Origin: Bilamarchaeum sp040758595
GTDB taxonomy: Archaea > Micrarchaeota > Micrarchaeia > Anstonellales > Bilamarchaeaceae
Reading direction: 5' to 3'
Length of the DNA: 38,000 nucleotides
NCBI GenBank assembly: GCA_040758595.1
Contig: JBFLVJ010000014.1
Location: 1-38,000 of the forward strand
This document shows, one piece after another, positions 1 through 7,530 of this stretch; the first letter of the stretch is position 1; the number at the start of each line of letters is the position of its first letter. Below the pieces are notes generated by a model, which ran no database searches, was not told the origin of the DNA, and was given only the letters and a program-made list of their open reading frames with translations. A program made the translations under genes and the position numbers.

Positions 1-117
1 AAGAAGCCCCTGTGGAACAGGTATTATCGCAATATCCATGCGGTTCAACAGTCTATCCGCAACTTTGTGAAGAAGGGTTTTGTGATGCCTAAAATGTTCG
101 CCTATTTATGTCCCTGA
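1..117 (+). CDS. 3' end of an unidentified gene
   Basis: An open frame enters from the left edge in phase 1 and ends at TGA 115-117, giving a 38-residue C-terminus that is basic and aromatic (it begins KKPLWNRYYRNIHAVQQ). The composition and the neighbouring mobile defence genes would fit the tail of a transposase or integrase, but nothing diagnostic is visible and I cannot assign a family. The start and most of the gene lie outside the window. Confidence 0.4.
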   Translation, partial: KKPLWNRYYRNIHAVQQSIRNFVKKGFVMPKMFAYLCP

Positions 118-148
118 CTATTAGGCTGTAATTTTCTCGAATATTGGA

Positions 149-165
149 GAGATAACCGTTATCTC
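149..165. promoter_or_regulatory. 8-bp dyad in AT-rich intergenic DNA
   Basis: GAGATAAC and GTTATCTC are perfect inverted arms around a single base. The dyad lies in the 267-bp gap between the partial gene and the end of the restriction endonuclease gene. It could be a transcription-end hairpin or a regulator site; nothing more can be said from sequence. Confidence 0.3.
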
Positions 166-235
166 CTTCAAAAAATCAAGGTTGTTGTCCCATTAATTAT
201 TGTCTCTCTTCGGTGGGTATTACTTTCCTATTCGA

Positions 236-290
236 AGGTCAAGAATTTGGTCAAAACTTCCAGTGAAAATCTTGACCTAAAAACAGGTCA
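236..290. repeat. Cluster of GGTCAA motifs with a 9-bp inverted repeat
   Basis: AGGTCAAGA at 236-244 is mirrored by TCTTGACCT at 270-278. Additional same-direction GGTCA(A) copies begin at 249 and 286, so four copies of one hexamer core occur in 55 bp. The cluster lies downstream of the restriction endonuclease gene, so it could form a terminator hairpin for that gene or be a protein-binding array. Confidence 0.4.
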
Positions 291-384
291 AAAAATGAAT
301 GAAAAACGCCGAATTAGCCGCTAATTCCTTGATTTATACAGGAATAGCTGAACTATTATTTTATGTGGGGGTGGTTGGCGGATT

Positions 385-1053
385 CTACCAACCGGCCAGC
401 TCGCCTTCTGCAAGGATTAATCCTTTCTCATACATTCGGGCATTGTCTGAGTTAAACTCATACTTCACATCTACAAGTAACTTCTCTGCCGACAGTATTT
501 TCCATGATTTGCACTTAAAACGGGTCATTCCTTTCTGTCTTCCAGATGCAATAATCTCGAATGATAAAATGAAATGGTGCGCGTCTTGAGTGACTTTGAA
601 ATCCTCTGAAGGAGATAGGTAAAACGAGCGTTGGGTTGTTGCGATATTTTCTATGTTGAATGTTTTACATTCCAGATAATGGGCGCTTCCCGTATCGTCG
701 ATAAACTCAATATCCGGGTACCCCATAGCTTTCTTATGCCCCTCCTTCGTGCTCGGCACATCTGCCTTATATCCGAGCTTGTTTAAGGCGGTCTTAACGA
801 ATGGCTCCATATCATTCCCAACCTCATTTGGCCGCTTCCGAAGGATGCCGTTTCGATTAATATCTGCCCCTGCCATCTGAGCCGCTTTTTTTAGGTTGTT
901 CAAAACAGCCATATCCCGACTATCTTTCGGGTTAAATGGAATAATAGTATGCCCACAGAGTGATTCAATCACAAGTTTAAGTGGAATGTCCTTTAAGGGC
1001 CGAAGCATCTGTTTTATCGTATTCTCCAATCGTGCAACATACTCCTCATCCAT
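385..1053 (-). CDS. Type II restriction endonuclease, PD-(D/E)xK type
   Basis: The product is a 222-residue soluble protein. Around residues 113-130 it shows a GYPDIEF segment followed about 15 residues later by LECK, which is the PD...ExK metal-binding signature of restriction nucleases. It probably cleaves the site protected by the methyltransferase encoded immediately upstream on the same strand; the target sequence cannot be read from the protein. I chose the ATG at 1053 because an AGGTGG ribosome binding site precedes it, overlapping the methyltransferase stop. A GTG at 1062 directly after that stop would add three residues. The gene is AT-rich like its neighbours and unlike the rest of the window, which suggests horizontal acquisition. 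The nuclease call rests on the motif and context; the subtype is unknown. Confidence 0.75.
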   Translation of the reverse strand: MDEEYVARLENTIKQMLRPLKDIPLKLVIESLCGHTIIPFNPKDSRDMAVLNNLKKAAQMAGADINRNGILRKRPNEVGNDMEPFVKTALNKLGYKADVPSTKEGHKKAMGYPDIEFIDDTGSAHYLECKTFNIENIATTQRSFYLSPSEDFKVTQDAHHFILSFEIIASGRQKGMTRFKCKSWKILSAEKLLVDVKYEFNSDNARMYEKGLILAEGELAGW

Positions 1054-1062
1054 ACCGGCCAC

Positions 1063-2343
1063 CTAACCATCCTTTTTTCTGAACACTACGATCCGATTCG
1101 TATTGGTGCCCAGATAGTTGTTATCCACGCCCCAGATATTAGCAGTTTTCGTAAATTTCTGGTCATTGATTACAATCCCAAAGCATTCAAAGCCCGCATC
1201 GATGCCTAATGGGACAACGTACTCGTCAAGTTTTATGGTTCCCTTCCTGACTTCCCCGACTTCAAAAGCAACCCATCCGCCTCGTTTGGTTATTCGGCAT
1301 AACTCTTTGAAAACCAAACCCATTTTTTTAGACCAATCATCGACAGTTCTCGACATGGTTATCTTTTTTGCTATTGCTTTATCATCAAGCGAATTAAACC
1401 AGCACCTTAGCCAATTATCAGTGGAGTATTGAACGATGTCTAAGAAAGGCGGGGACGTAACAGTTAGTTGAACGGACTCGGACTCGATTTGAGGAGTGTT
1501 TGAGGCGTCTTCGGTAAGAAATACCGCGCTCTTGCCTGCCCTTTTTAGGTTACTGATTAGGTCCGAGCTTAACTCTTTCGTCAATTGCTTCGTCTTCTTA
1601 AGAATCAGTTTCTTTACATCGCGATATTCGGGTTTCTGATTGCGGAGCTGATTAATCCTAATCTGCCTTTCTGGAGTAACCGCCTGGTTCGGGGGGAGTG
1701 TGTATACCGAAAAGAAGCCGCTGGAATGTCCAGTAAGTCTATTAGTTGCCACCATCCTAATCCATCTATCAATTTCATCCTCGGTTCCGGCTTCCTTTCT
1801 TTGTCGAAGATACTCCCTTAAGGAAACAATCTCTCCTTCCGTATCGGGGTGGTAAAACATCGTCAAATCAATCTCGGCCTTTTTACTTTTATCAAAGGGG
1901 ATTGATTTCAATCGATTTGAAACATCTTCAATACTAGGCGGTGATAATCTTGGTTGCGCGAGAATCTGACTTAGGGGATTTATGTCATTCGCGATTACTC
2001 TTCGTCCCCGTAAAGCAGCTTCAACCGGCGTAGTTCCCCGACCGCTGAACGGGTCATAAACAATATCATCCGGTTGGGTAAATTTCCGTATGAAAAAAGC
2101 TGGGAGTTGGGGCTTAAAACAAGCTCGATAGGATACCTCATGAATCGACTCTGTTTGGCGCTGTTTCGATGTCCAAAATTCATTGACGTATTTTTTTATC
2201 AATTGACCGTGTACTTCTTCTTCGATTATCTTAGTGGATTTCTCATCCATCAAGTTTAGCGAAAGGTAACCGTACTCGTTGAATTGGAACTTTTCTAAAA
2301 ATTCGTGAAACCCAACATCAACCGGATTCATACCACCCACCAT
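1063..2343 (-). CDS. DNA N4-cytosine/N6-adenine methyltransferase of a type II system
   Basis: This is a 426-residue methyltransferase. The S-adenosylmethionine motif I (DPFSGRGTT) is at residues 97-105 and the catalytic motif IV (TSPPF) at 296-300. The order I then IV, with about 190 residues between, fits an alpha-like amino-methyltransferase whose middle region recognises the target. The SPP form of motif IV is more usual for N4-cytosine than N6-adenine enzymes, so m4C is my first guess. It is followed without a gap by the endonuclease gene, so the two form a restriction-modification operon. A TATA sequence about 28 nt before the ATG suggests a leaderless transcript; an alternative ATG exists at 2331. 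Confidence 0.88.
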   Translation of the reverse strand: MVGGMNPVDVGFHEFLEKFQFNEYGYLSLNLMDEKSTKIIEEEVHGQLIKKYVNEFWTSKQRQTESIHEVSYRACFKPQLPAFFIRKFTQPDDIVYDPFSGRGTTPVEAALRGRRVIANDINPLSQILAQPRLSPPSIEDVSNRLKSIPFDKSKKAEIDLTMFYHPDTEGEIVSLREYLRQRKEAGTEDEIDRWIRMVATNRLTGHSSGFFSVYTLPPNQAVTPERQIRINQLRNQKPEYRDVKKLILKKTKQLTKELSSDLISNLKRAGKSAVFLTEDASNTPQIESESVQLTVTSPPFLDIVQYSTDNWLRCWFNSLDDKAIAKKITMSRTVDDWSKKMGLVFKELCRITKRGGWVAFEVGEVRKGTIKLDEYVVPLGIDAGFECFGIVINDQKFTKTANIWGVDNNYLGTNTNRIVVFRKKDG

Positions 2344-2366
2344 AATAGATTATAGGAAATATCGTC

Positions 2367-2376
2367 GTTATATATG
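2367..2376 (-). promoter_or_regulatory. TATA box for the restriction-modification operon
   Basis: The plus-strand sequence GTTATATATG reads as an archaeal TATA box on the minus strand. Its centre is about 28 nt before the methyltransferase ATG at 2343, the spacing expected for a leaderless mRNA. Confidence 0.5.
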
Positions 2377-2494
2377 CCCATTTCAAGCAGACTTTATTTA
2401 TAAGCATTTTGTAAGAAGACTTCCGCGGGTTTTTTCATGAGGATAGTATTAAAAGCAAAAATTAAAGTATCATATTAATAATACAAATATTTCC

Positions 2495-2689
2495 TTGCCG
2501 AAAACTCAAGTGGAACAGATTGGTATGGTATCCAAACATCGTATCTTCAATGGAAAGCGGTACGACTTCTATTTTATGAGTTCAAACGGTCAAGTAATTG
2601 ATAATGTTGCTGCCAGTTTAAGACGAGCAGGAAGATACTATCGAGTAGTTGATACCGGCTATACCTACATCGTATATGTTGAGGCGTAG
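2495..2689 (+). CDS. Small basic/aromatic protein upstream of a HEPN gene
   Basis: This frame encodes at most 64 residues. The core (KHRIFNGKRYDFYF through RRAGRYYRVVDTGYTYIVYV) has the look of a compact alpha/beta fold seen in many small hypothetical proteins of archaea and phages, but I cannot name a function. The start is undecided between TTG 2495, GTG 2510 and ATG 2525; the conserved-looking part begins after the ATG. An AT-rich ATATTAATA sequence lies about 20 nt before the TTG. The stop lies 2 nt before the ATG of the HEPN-domain gene, so the two are almost certainly co-transcribed. A role as antitoxin or cofactor for the HEPN protein is inference from position only. Confidence 0.6.
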   Translation: MPKTQVEQIGMVSKHRIFNGKRYDFYFMSSNGQVIDNVAASLRRAGRYYRVVDTGYTYIVYVEA

Positions 2690-2691
2690 TT

Positions 2692-3426
2692 ATGCAAGAT
2701 AAGGCAGGATATTACGCCGCTCCCCTTTCGAATGCAATGAAAGAGTATGTTAAAAATATTGATAATTTCAATTATTTTGAGTACATCCTTTTTCAAGGGA
2801 GTAAAACCCTTATCGAAGAGAACTCATTTTATCTAAGACAAATAGAACAAGAAAATACGAGCGACAAAGAAGAGTTAAATTTCGTAAAAGGCACAAAAAG
2901 AAAAAGTAAGTTTTTCATGCCCTTTGTTAGACAACAAGTTTTCATTTTTCATGTTCATTTGTTTGAATATTTCCTGTTGAATATTATCCGTGAAATTTAT
3001 CAACGAGAAAACCGAGCGTTGAAAAGTTGCAGTAAAATGATGAAAATCAGTGACGTTGCACTTGCGTTAGAAGAAAATAGATTACTGGACGCAGTCATAG
3101 ACACGGAATTGAGTGAAATAAGAAACGGGAGTTACAGAGACCTGGTAGATTATTTCAAGAAGCACTTTGGAATTGATCTAGCAAAAAGCGGTATTTCGGA
3201 TAACAAAATAATTGAGATTTTCCAACTAAGACATGTTATCGTACATAACAACGGAATAATTGACCGCGAATTTAAGAATAAAGTAAAAAACAAGAAATAC
3301 GTCGAAGGAAAGAAAGCCTACCTTAGTAGCGGGGATTTTGACCGAGTGCGTAGCATATTGTTGCGTATGGCACGATTTATTGATTCAAAATGTTCTACAA
3401 AATATAAGCTGGATTCGATATCTTAG
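2692..3426 (+). CDS. HEPN-domain protein, candidate ribonuclease toxin or defence effector
   Basis: A 244-residue, mostly helical protein. The C-terminal part contains RHVIVHNNG at residues 180-188; R180 and H185 match the Rx4-6H active-site motif of HEPN ribonucleases, in a context (helix, then xRHxIVHNxG) typical of RiboL-PSP/MAE-type HEPN families. Family knowledge: such proteins often cut RNA in toxin-antitoxin or abortive-infection systems. The gene follows a small protein gene by 2 nt and lies divergently beside a restriction-modification operon in an AT-rich island, which supports a defence role by context. No minimal nucleotidyltransferase (the usual HEPN partner) is present nearby. 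Confidence 0.7.
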   Translation: MQDKAGYYAAPLSNAMKEYVKNIDNFNYFEYILFQGSKTLIEENSFYLRQIEQENTSDKEELNFVKGTKRKSKFFMPFVRQQVFIFHVHLFEYFLLNIIREIYQRENRALKSCSKMMKISDVALALEENRLLDAVIDTELSEIRNGSYRDLVDYFKKHFGIDLAKSGISDNKIIEIFQLRHVIVHNNGIIDREFKNKVKNKKYVEGKKAYLSSGDFDRVRSILLRMARFIDSKCSTKYKLDSIS

Positions 3427-3504
3427 GTTCCTGGAACTACCCAGACCTAGCTTTTTATCCTCTGCCCCTCATCAGTCCTGCGGCGGTCGTGGTTTGCCTC
3501 TGCT

Positions 3505-3553
3505 CTCAGAACGGTTCTGGGGTATCTTCCCCTGCATTCATACTCGTTCTGAG
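3505..3553. other. Large inverted repeat at the edge of the AT-rich island
   Basis: CTCAGAACG at 3505-3513 pairs with CGTTCTGAG at 3545-3553, and a GGGG/CCCC stem (3519-3522 with 3529-3532) lies inside the loop. It is in the 200-bp gap between the HEPN gene and the winged-helix gene, at the change from AT-rich to GC-rich DNA. It could be a transcription-end structure or a trace of an insertion boundary. The rest of the gap holds only the promoter of the next gene. Confidence 0.35.
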
Positions 3554-3591
3554 TTTAGTGTTTTTGAGTATGTAAGTCCATTCAAAATAGG

Positions 3592-3605
3592 TATATTTAT
3601 ATATC
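3592..3605 (+). promoter_or_regulatory. TATA box of the winged-helix gene
   Basis: TATATTTATATATC is centred about 29 nt upstream of the ATG at 3627, implying a leaderless or nearly leaderless transcript. No ribosome binding site precedes that ATG. Confidence 0.55.
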
Positions 3606-3626
3606 TTTTTAGCATAGATATATCTT

Positions 3627-3896
3627 ATGAAAAGCGAGCAGGTCCAGCTGATGCATTCCCCTACGCTCAATACAGTGCTTATGGTAGAGAAAGCGCTGCA
3701 GGGGGCGAAAGAGATAATCAAGATCTCAGAGCTGAAGCGGCGGCTTCCCAAACAGGTTATGCACTCAACGCTTATGCAAATCCTCGATTACCTCCAGGAG
3801 AGCGGCAAGGTTCTCATCACCACCAAAGGAGTGATCTGGATCTATCGTCCCCCAGCCGAATTGGAGAAACTCAAGCAAAGGGGACTAGAAATATGA
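3627..3896 (+). CDS. Small winged-helix DNA-binding protein
   Basis: 89 residues. After a short N-terminal tail, the segment PTLNTVLMVEKAL, then ISELKRRLPKQVMHSTLMQILDYL, then a hairpin around KVLITTKGVIWIY, reads as helix, helix-turn-helix and wing. I recognise this as a small archaeal winged-helix family often placed just before a RelE-like toxin gene; that is recollection, not a search result. Here it overlaps the following RelE-like start by ATGA, so it may have been the antitoxin or repressor of the pair. Its partner is now truncated, which would leave it as an orphan regulator. Confidence 0.65.
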   Translation: MKSEQVQLMHSPTLNTVLMVEKALQGAKEIIKISELKRRLPKQVMHSTLMQILDYLQESGKVLITTKGVIWIYRPPAELEKLKQRGLEI

Positions 3897-4060
3897 ACGG
3901 CAAACGCCCGGTCAAGGTCATCCTGCTGGACCAGGCCAAAGACGAGTTTGAAGAGCTTAACAGACTTGTCGGGGAGCAACGGCCTTCGGGCCGGTGGTGG
4001 ACGTGGTATTCGAGATGGGCCGGAACGGTTCGGTATCGCTGGACGCACTGCGCCTTGTAA
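3893..4060 (+). pseudogene. Truncated RelE-like toxin gene
   Basis: The ATG at 3893 overlaps the winged-helix stop. The first 29 codons (MNGKRPVKVILLDQAKDEFE and on to VGEQ) resemble the N-terminus of archaeal RelE/ParE-like proteins that follow this winged-helix family. At about 3980 the resemblance stops and the frame runs on through unrelated DNA to a stop at 4058-4060. All catalytic and core-fold residues of a RelE protein would lie in the missing part, so the product should not be active. Confidence 0.55.
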
Positions 4061-4526
4061 ACTGGGAGCCCACGAGATTCCCGGAAAGCTCTGGCCAGTA
4101 CTCGATAGATCTGCTGGACGGTGATGGACGGCTCCTTCGCAGCTATATGCCTTCCAGCCGACATTCGCGCTTCTTGGCGATCCTCCCGCTCCAATGGATA
4201 TCGCGCTCGTGGCCCGAAAACTGGAATACGATGATAGCACGGCATCCCTCGTAATCCGGGAGGGGAGCAGCGTTCTTCTAAAGAAAGAGCTCCCTGACGG
4301 CACCCCGTGCGTCACGGACTCGGTGTGTTCGGAAGGCGAGGATGCGTTCTCTTGCCCTTCAGATTGCGATGGATCATCGCAGGATGGCTATTGCACCGGA
4401 TATCCCGATAGCCTGTGCGACCCGGATTGCAGCCTCGGCACTGACCCTGACTGTCTTCACGATGGCCCTTGCTGTCTTCCAGCATGCCTTCTGCTTGTTT
4501 TGGCGATGCGGATAGGGATCGCTTGA
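3980..4526 (+). pseudogene. Remnant of a Cys-rich surface protein, frameshifted
   Basis: From about 3980 one frame reads VVDVVFEMGRNGSVSLDALR and on to LLDGDGRLLRSYMP (about 4152). The sequence then continues sensibly only in another frame with FQPTFALLGDPPAPMDIALV, ending in a Cys/Asp repeat (SCPSDC, GYCTGYPDSLCDPDC, GTDPDC) and a hydrophobic tail, stop at 4524-4526. That order (beta-rich domain, two CxxDC-type calcium-like repeats, hydrophobic C-terminus) is typical of membrane-anchored surface proteins of DPANN archaea. The 5' part is missing and the frame is broken, so this is a fragment joined to the truncated toxin gene. Confidence 0.55.
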
Positions 4527-4603
4527 ACCGCACCCTGCCCGGACCCTTACGCATCTGCCGTTGCGACACCGGCGGCTTGAAACGCGCGGCATAAAAAGCT
4601 TCC

Positions 4604-5563
4604 ATGCCAATCCTGTCCGTGGACATCGTAACCATCCTGCTGACCGTCCTGGGCCTCGCCTTCTTCGAGAGCGTCACCAGCCTGGACAACGCCATAATAA
4701 ACAGCGAAGTGCTCACCAAGATGTCAGAGAAGGCCAGGAGATGGTTCCTTCTATGGGGAATGCTCATCGCGGTGTTCGCCATACGGGGCGTCCTGCCGGC
4801 CATCATACTCTATTTCGCGAACCCATCGCTCGGCATAGACGGCGTGGTGACGGCGATGTTCAGCGACGACCCGGCGGCGGCCGAGGCCATGGAGCAGAGC
4901 GGGCCGATCCTCCTCATAGGCGGCGGCGTGTTCATGGTCTTCCTGTTCTTCCACTGGCTGTTCATGGAGGAGAAGCATTTCGGCCTGCCGCACGAGCCGT
5001 TCTTCAAGGCGCAGAGCGTATGGTTCTTCGCAGTCGTCTCCATCCTGCTGATGGCGATAACATGGTTCGCGATAGAGCGCAGCCCGCTGATGGCTTTCGG
5101 GGCGGTCACCGGCTCGACGGCGTTCTTCATAGTCCACGGGTTCAAGCAGAACGCCGAGCTGAAGGAGAAGGAGCTGCGGGAAGGCGCCGGCAATCTCACG
5201 GACATGAGCAAGCTCCTCTACCTGGAGGTGATAGACGCCACGTTCTCCATAGACGGGGTCGTGGGCGCGTTCGCCTTCACGATGGCGGTCCCGCTGATAC
5301 TAGTAGGCAACGGCATAGGCGCGGTCGTGGTCCGCGAGCTCACCCTCAGGAACATAGAGAACGTGAAGAGATATGTCTTCCTGAAGAACGGGGCGATGTA
5401 CTCGATACTCGCGCTCGGCGCGATAATGATAGCCGACAGCTTCGGGATGCACATCCCGGCATGGCTCTCCCCCATCATAACCTTCGCGGTGGTGGGCTTC
5501 TTCTTCCTGAAGTCCAAGGATCGGCTTAAGAACGAGGAGGCCCGGGAGCCTGCTGCAAATTGA
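4604..5563 (+). CDS. TerC/DUF475-type integral membrane protein
   Basis: 319 residues with about eight or nine hydrophobic segments. ESVTSLDNAIINSEVL near residues 22-37 holds the TerC-type SLDN acidic motif, and TFSIDGVVGAFAF near 213-225 is the second, repeated acidic motif of the family. These acidic intramembrane residues fit a role in metal-ion (manganese or calcium) transport or tellurium-resistance-like membrane complexes; the substrate in this organism is not known. The start is the ATG at 4604. No clear TATA or ribosome binding site is seen just upstream. A hairpin and then an antiporter gene follow on the same strand. Confidence 0.8.
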   Translation: MPILSVDIVTILLTVLGLAFFESVTSLDNAIINSEVLTKMSEKARRWFLLWGMLIAVFAIRGVLPAIILYFANPSLGIDGVVTAMFSDDPAAAEAMEQSGPILLIGGGVFMVFLFFHWLFMEEKHFGLPHEPFFKAQSVWFFAVVSILLMAITWFAIERSPLMAFGAVTGSTAFFIVHGFKQNAELKEKELREGAGNLTDMSKLLYLEVIDATFSIDGVVGAFAFTMAVPLILVGNGIGAVVVRELTLRNIENVKRYVFLKNGAMYSILALGAIMIADSFGMHIPAWLSPIITFAVVGFFFLKSKDRLKNEEAREPAAN

Positions 5564-5613
5564 CTTAGTGGGCTCGGCCAGCCTAATCTTATGGCTGCTT
5601 CTGGACGGCCTCG

Positions 5614-5641
5614 CTCAAGCGGCGCAAAAGCACCGCTTGGG
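5614..5641 (+). other. 9-bp stem-loop between TerC and antiporter genes
   Basis: CTCAAGCGG at 5614-5622 pairs with CCGCTTGGG at 5633-5641 (one G-U pair) around a 10-nt loop. It lies 50 nt after the TerC-like gene and about 90 nt before the antiporter start. No T-tract follows directly, so it is more likely an mRNA 3' structure or processing site than a terminator. Confidence 0.35.
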
Positions 5642-5697
5642 CAGTTCGGGCTCCTCTTACGTCTTAATTGCAGCACCCTAGCTCGGGAGAGCCGCAA

Positions 5698-5707
5698 GAT
5701 ATAATAA
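5698..5707 (+). promoter_or_regulatory. TATA box of the antiporter gene
   Basis: GATATAATAA is centred about 26 nt before the GTG at 5729, which supports a leaderless transcript beginning at that GTG. Confidence 0.5.
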
Positions 5708-5728
5708 CGGGAAACCCAAGTATCCTGC

Positions 5729-6973
5729 GTGGCCATATCGATAGAGACGACATTCATAGTGTTCTCCAGCATAATCTTCCTGGGATACCTAGGGGAGAAG
5801 CTCTCCCACCGGCTGAACGTCCCTAGCGCAGTCTTCCTCCTCGCGCTCGGATACCTGCTGAAACTTAGCGGGGCGTTCGACATCTCCGCGATACTCGGGA
5901 TCCGCGAGATATTCGGCGGCATCGCCCTGGTGATACTGCTTTTCGACGGAGGCATCTCGCTCGGCAACGGGGGCGGGCTCTCCAAGAGCGGAAGGGGGGT
6001 TTTGACCGCGATACTGATAACGGCCCTGTCCATAATCGGCCTTGCCGCCTTCTTCAAGTATGTCATGGGCGTTGATCCGCTGATAGGCGCGATACTCGGG
6101 GCGATAGCCGGGGGCATCGGCTCCACGACCACCATCTCCATCATCAAATCGCTTTCCCTGCCCAAGGACATCGGGGATTTCGTCACTGTCGAGGCCTCCA
6201 TGACGGACGTGTTCTCGGTGATACTCACTGTGGTCATGGCGTCCGCCCTAGTCACAGGGGTGCTAGAACCGGAAGCGCTGGCGCAGAGCACGGCCGCACG
6301 GTTCCTGCTCGGCCTGGGCGCGGGGCTGATGGTGGGGTTCATCTTAGTGGTGTTCCTGTCAAAGACCACGAAGCACAGCCAGTACATGATATTGTTCGCC
6401 GCGACCCTGGCGCTCTATGCGCTCGTCGAGCTGGGAAACGGAAGCGGTGCGTTCGCGGTGCTGGTGTGCGGGATCATGTTCGCCAACCAGCACAGGCTTT
6501 GCCGACTGCTCCATATAGAGGAGGTGAAGAAAAAGGTCTTCCTACAGGAGATGCATGCAGAGATATCCTTCATAGTGCGCACGTTCTTCTTCGTCCTGCT
6601 CGGCATCATGGTTGACCTCGGCGACATACAAAGCCTCCTCTACGGGCTCGGGATAATAACGACGCTCTACGCGGTCAGGTTCATCGTCCTGAAGCTGACG
6701 ACCTGGGGGAGCCCCCTGAGCCAGTATTCCGGGGTGCTGACCGCCGTGAACCCGAGGGGCATCACCACCGCAGTGCTGGTCACATATGTGATACAGAAGG
6801 TCGCCGATGCGCTCTCTTCCGGGCCGGATGCGAGGCTGGAGACCATTCTTCTGCAGATGGAAGGCTTCCCAGAGATATCCCTTTACATCATAATATTCAG
6901 CATCGTGTTCACCAGCGTCCTGGTACCCATCGCGGCCAAGAGAGTCAAAAGCGCAGGCATACCCGCAGAATGA
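5729..6973 (+). CDS. Monovalent cation/proton antiporter (CPA family)
   Basis: A 414-residue polytopic membrane protein with roughly 12 hydrophobic segments. The segment GSTTTISIIKSL followed by EASMTDVFSVILTVV matches the ion-binding core of NhaP/CPA antiporters, where an acidic residue after Thr or Asn (here D in MTDV) carries the exchanged cation. It should exchange sodium or potassium for protons across the cytoplasmic membrane. The length is that of a bare transport domain without a cytoplasmic regulatory extension. The GTG start is supported by a TATA box at the leaderless distance. The protein ends 39 nt before the convergent pseudogene. Confidence 0.85.
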   Translation: MAISIETTFIVFSSIIFLGYLGEKLSHRLNVPSAVFLLALGYLLKLSGAFDISAILGIREIFGGIALVILLFDGGISLGNGGGLSKSGRGVLTAILITALSIIGLAAFFKYVMGVDPLIGAILGAIAGGIGSTTTISIIKSLSLPKDIGDFVTVEASMTDVFSVILTVVMASALVTGVLEPEALAQSTAARFLLGLGAGLMVGFILVVFLSKTTKHSQYMILFAATLALYALVELGNGSGAFAVLVCGIMFANQHRLCRLLHIEEVKKKVFLQEMHAEISFIVRTFFFVLLGIMVDLGDIQSLLYGLGIITTLYAVRFIVLKLTTWGSPLSQYSGVLTAVNPRGITTAVLVTYVIQKVADALSSGPDARLETILLQMEGFPEISLYIIIFSIVFTSVLVPIAAKRVKSAGIPAE

Positions 6974-7012
6974 TGCAGGGCCATCTGCAACCCGGGATAT
7001 TCCGCGGCGGTC

Positions 7013-7464
7013 TCATTGGATGTCCATAGCCAGTTTCGAGACGAAGATGCCCCCCACGTCCTTGTAGAATATGTCCATGACCATGGTGGCCCGCCCTTCA
7101 TTCTCCGCGTCGAAAAGCTCTGTGCCTCCGTATAGCATGTTCATGGCATCGCCGAGATCCCGCGCCGCGATCTCGTTGGACGCCTCCGGAAGCGAGGGGC
7201 GTATCATGAGATTGGCGCCGTCCTTCAGTAATGCGACTGCTTTCTCGGCTAGAGCGTCGGCTCCGTCCACTTTGACGGCAAAATCTAGGCCGGCTTGTAG
7301 CCAAAGACCGAAAATTCCGTCTCGGGAGGGATGCCGTCTCTTCATGGGCCTTCCTGATGTTCTCGAGAGCTACGCCGAATCTCGCGACAAGTTTCTGGAG
7401 CGGGGCTATCGCTGCACTTGAATACCCCGTATGCGACGCCCTCCTGTCCGCTGGTTTGTCTCAT
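7013..7464 (-). pseudogene. Multiply frameshifted small soluble protein gene
   Basis: Reading from the ATG at 7464 (TATA-like TTATAATT about 27 nt upstream) gives MRQTSGQEGVAYGVFKC. The plausible protein then moves frame to IAPLQKLVARFGVALENIRK and on to EETASLP, then to ETEFSVFGYKPA, then to LDFAVKVDGADALAEKAVAL and on to a stop at 7013. Each piece reads like folded protein and each continues the previous one only after a shift, so at least three shifts are needed. The family is not known to me. Either this is decayed DNA or the assembly is poor here. Confidence 0.5.
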
Positions 7465-7530
7465 GATATCACGTTATATATAACAATTATAAGAAGGCAT
7501 CGTGCCGGTTCCGGCAGGGAGAAAAGGCGC

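Noticed and set aside
299..589. 96-residue plus-strand frame near the left end
   Set aside because: Most of it is antisense to the restriction endonuclease gene, with no ribosome binding site or promoter.
3338..4060. 240-residue plus-strand open frame
   Set aside because: It runs through the HEPN gene end, an intergenic promoter and the winged-helix gene in the wrong frame; only its last part (from 3893) contains the RelE-like start.
5564..5728. tRNA gene in the gap with GTTCGGG-like sequence
   Set aside because: No acceptor, D-arm and anticodon arrangement can be built; the T-arm-like word has no matching stem.
5218..6387. Long minus-strand open frame opposite TerC and the antiporter
   Set aside because: It is Ser/Pro-rich without hydrophobic core periodicity, and both genes on the other strand have clear family motifs.
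7071..7421. Plus-strand 116-residue frame
   Set aside because: It is antisense to the frameshifted minus-strand gene, whose segments read more like real protein.
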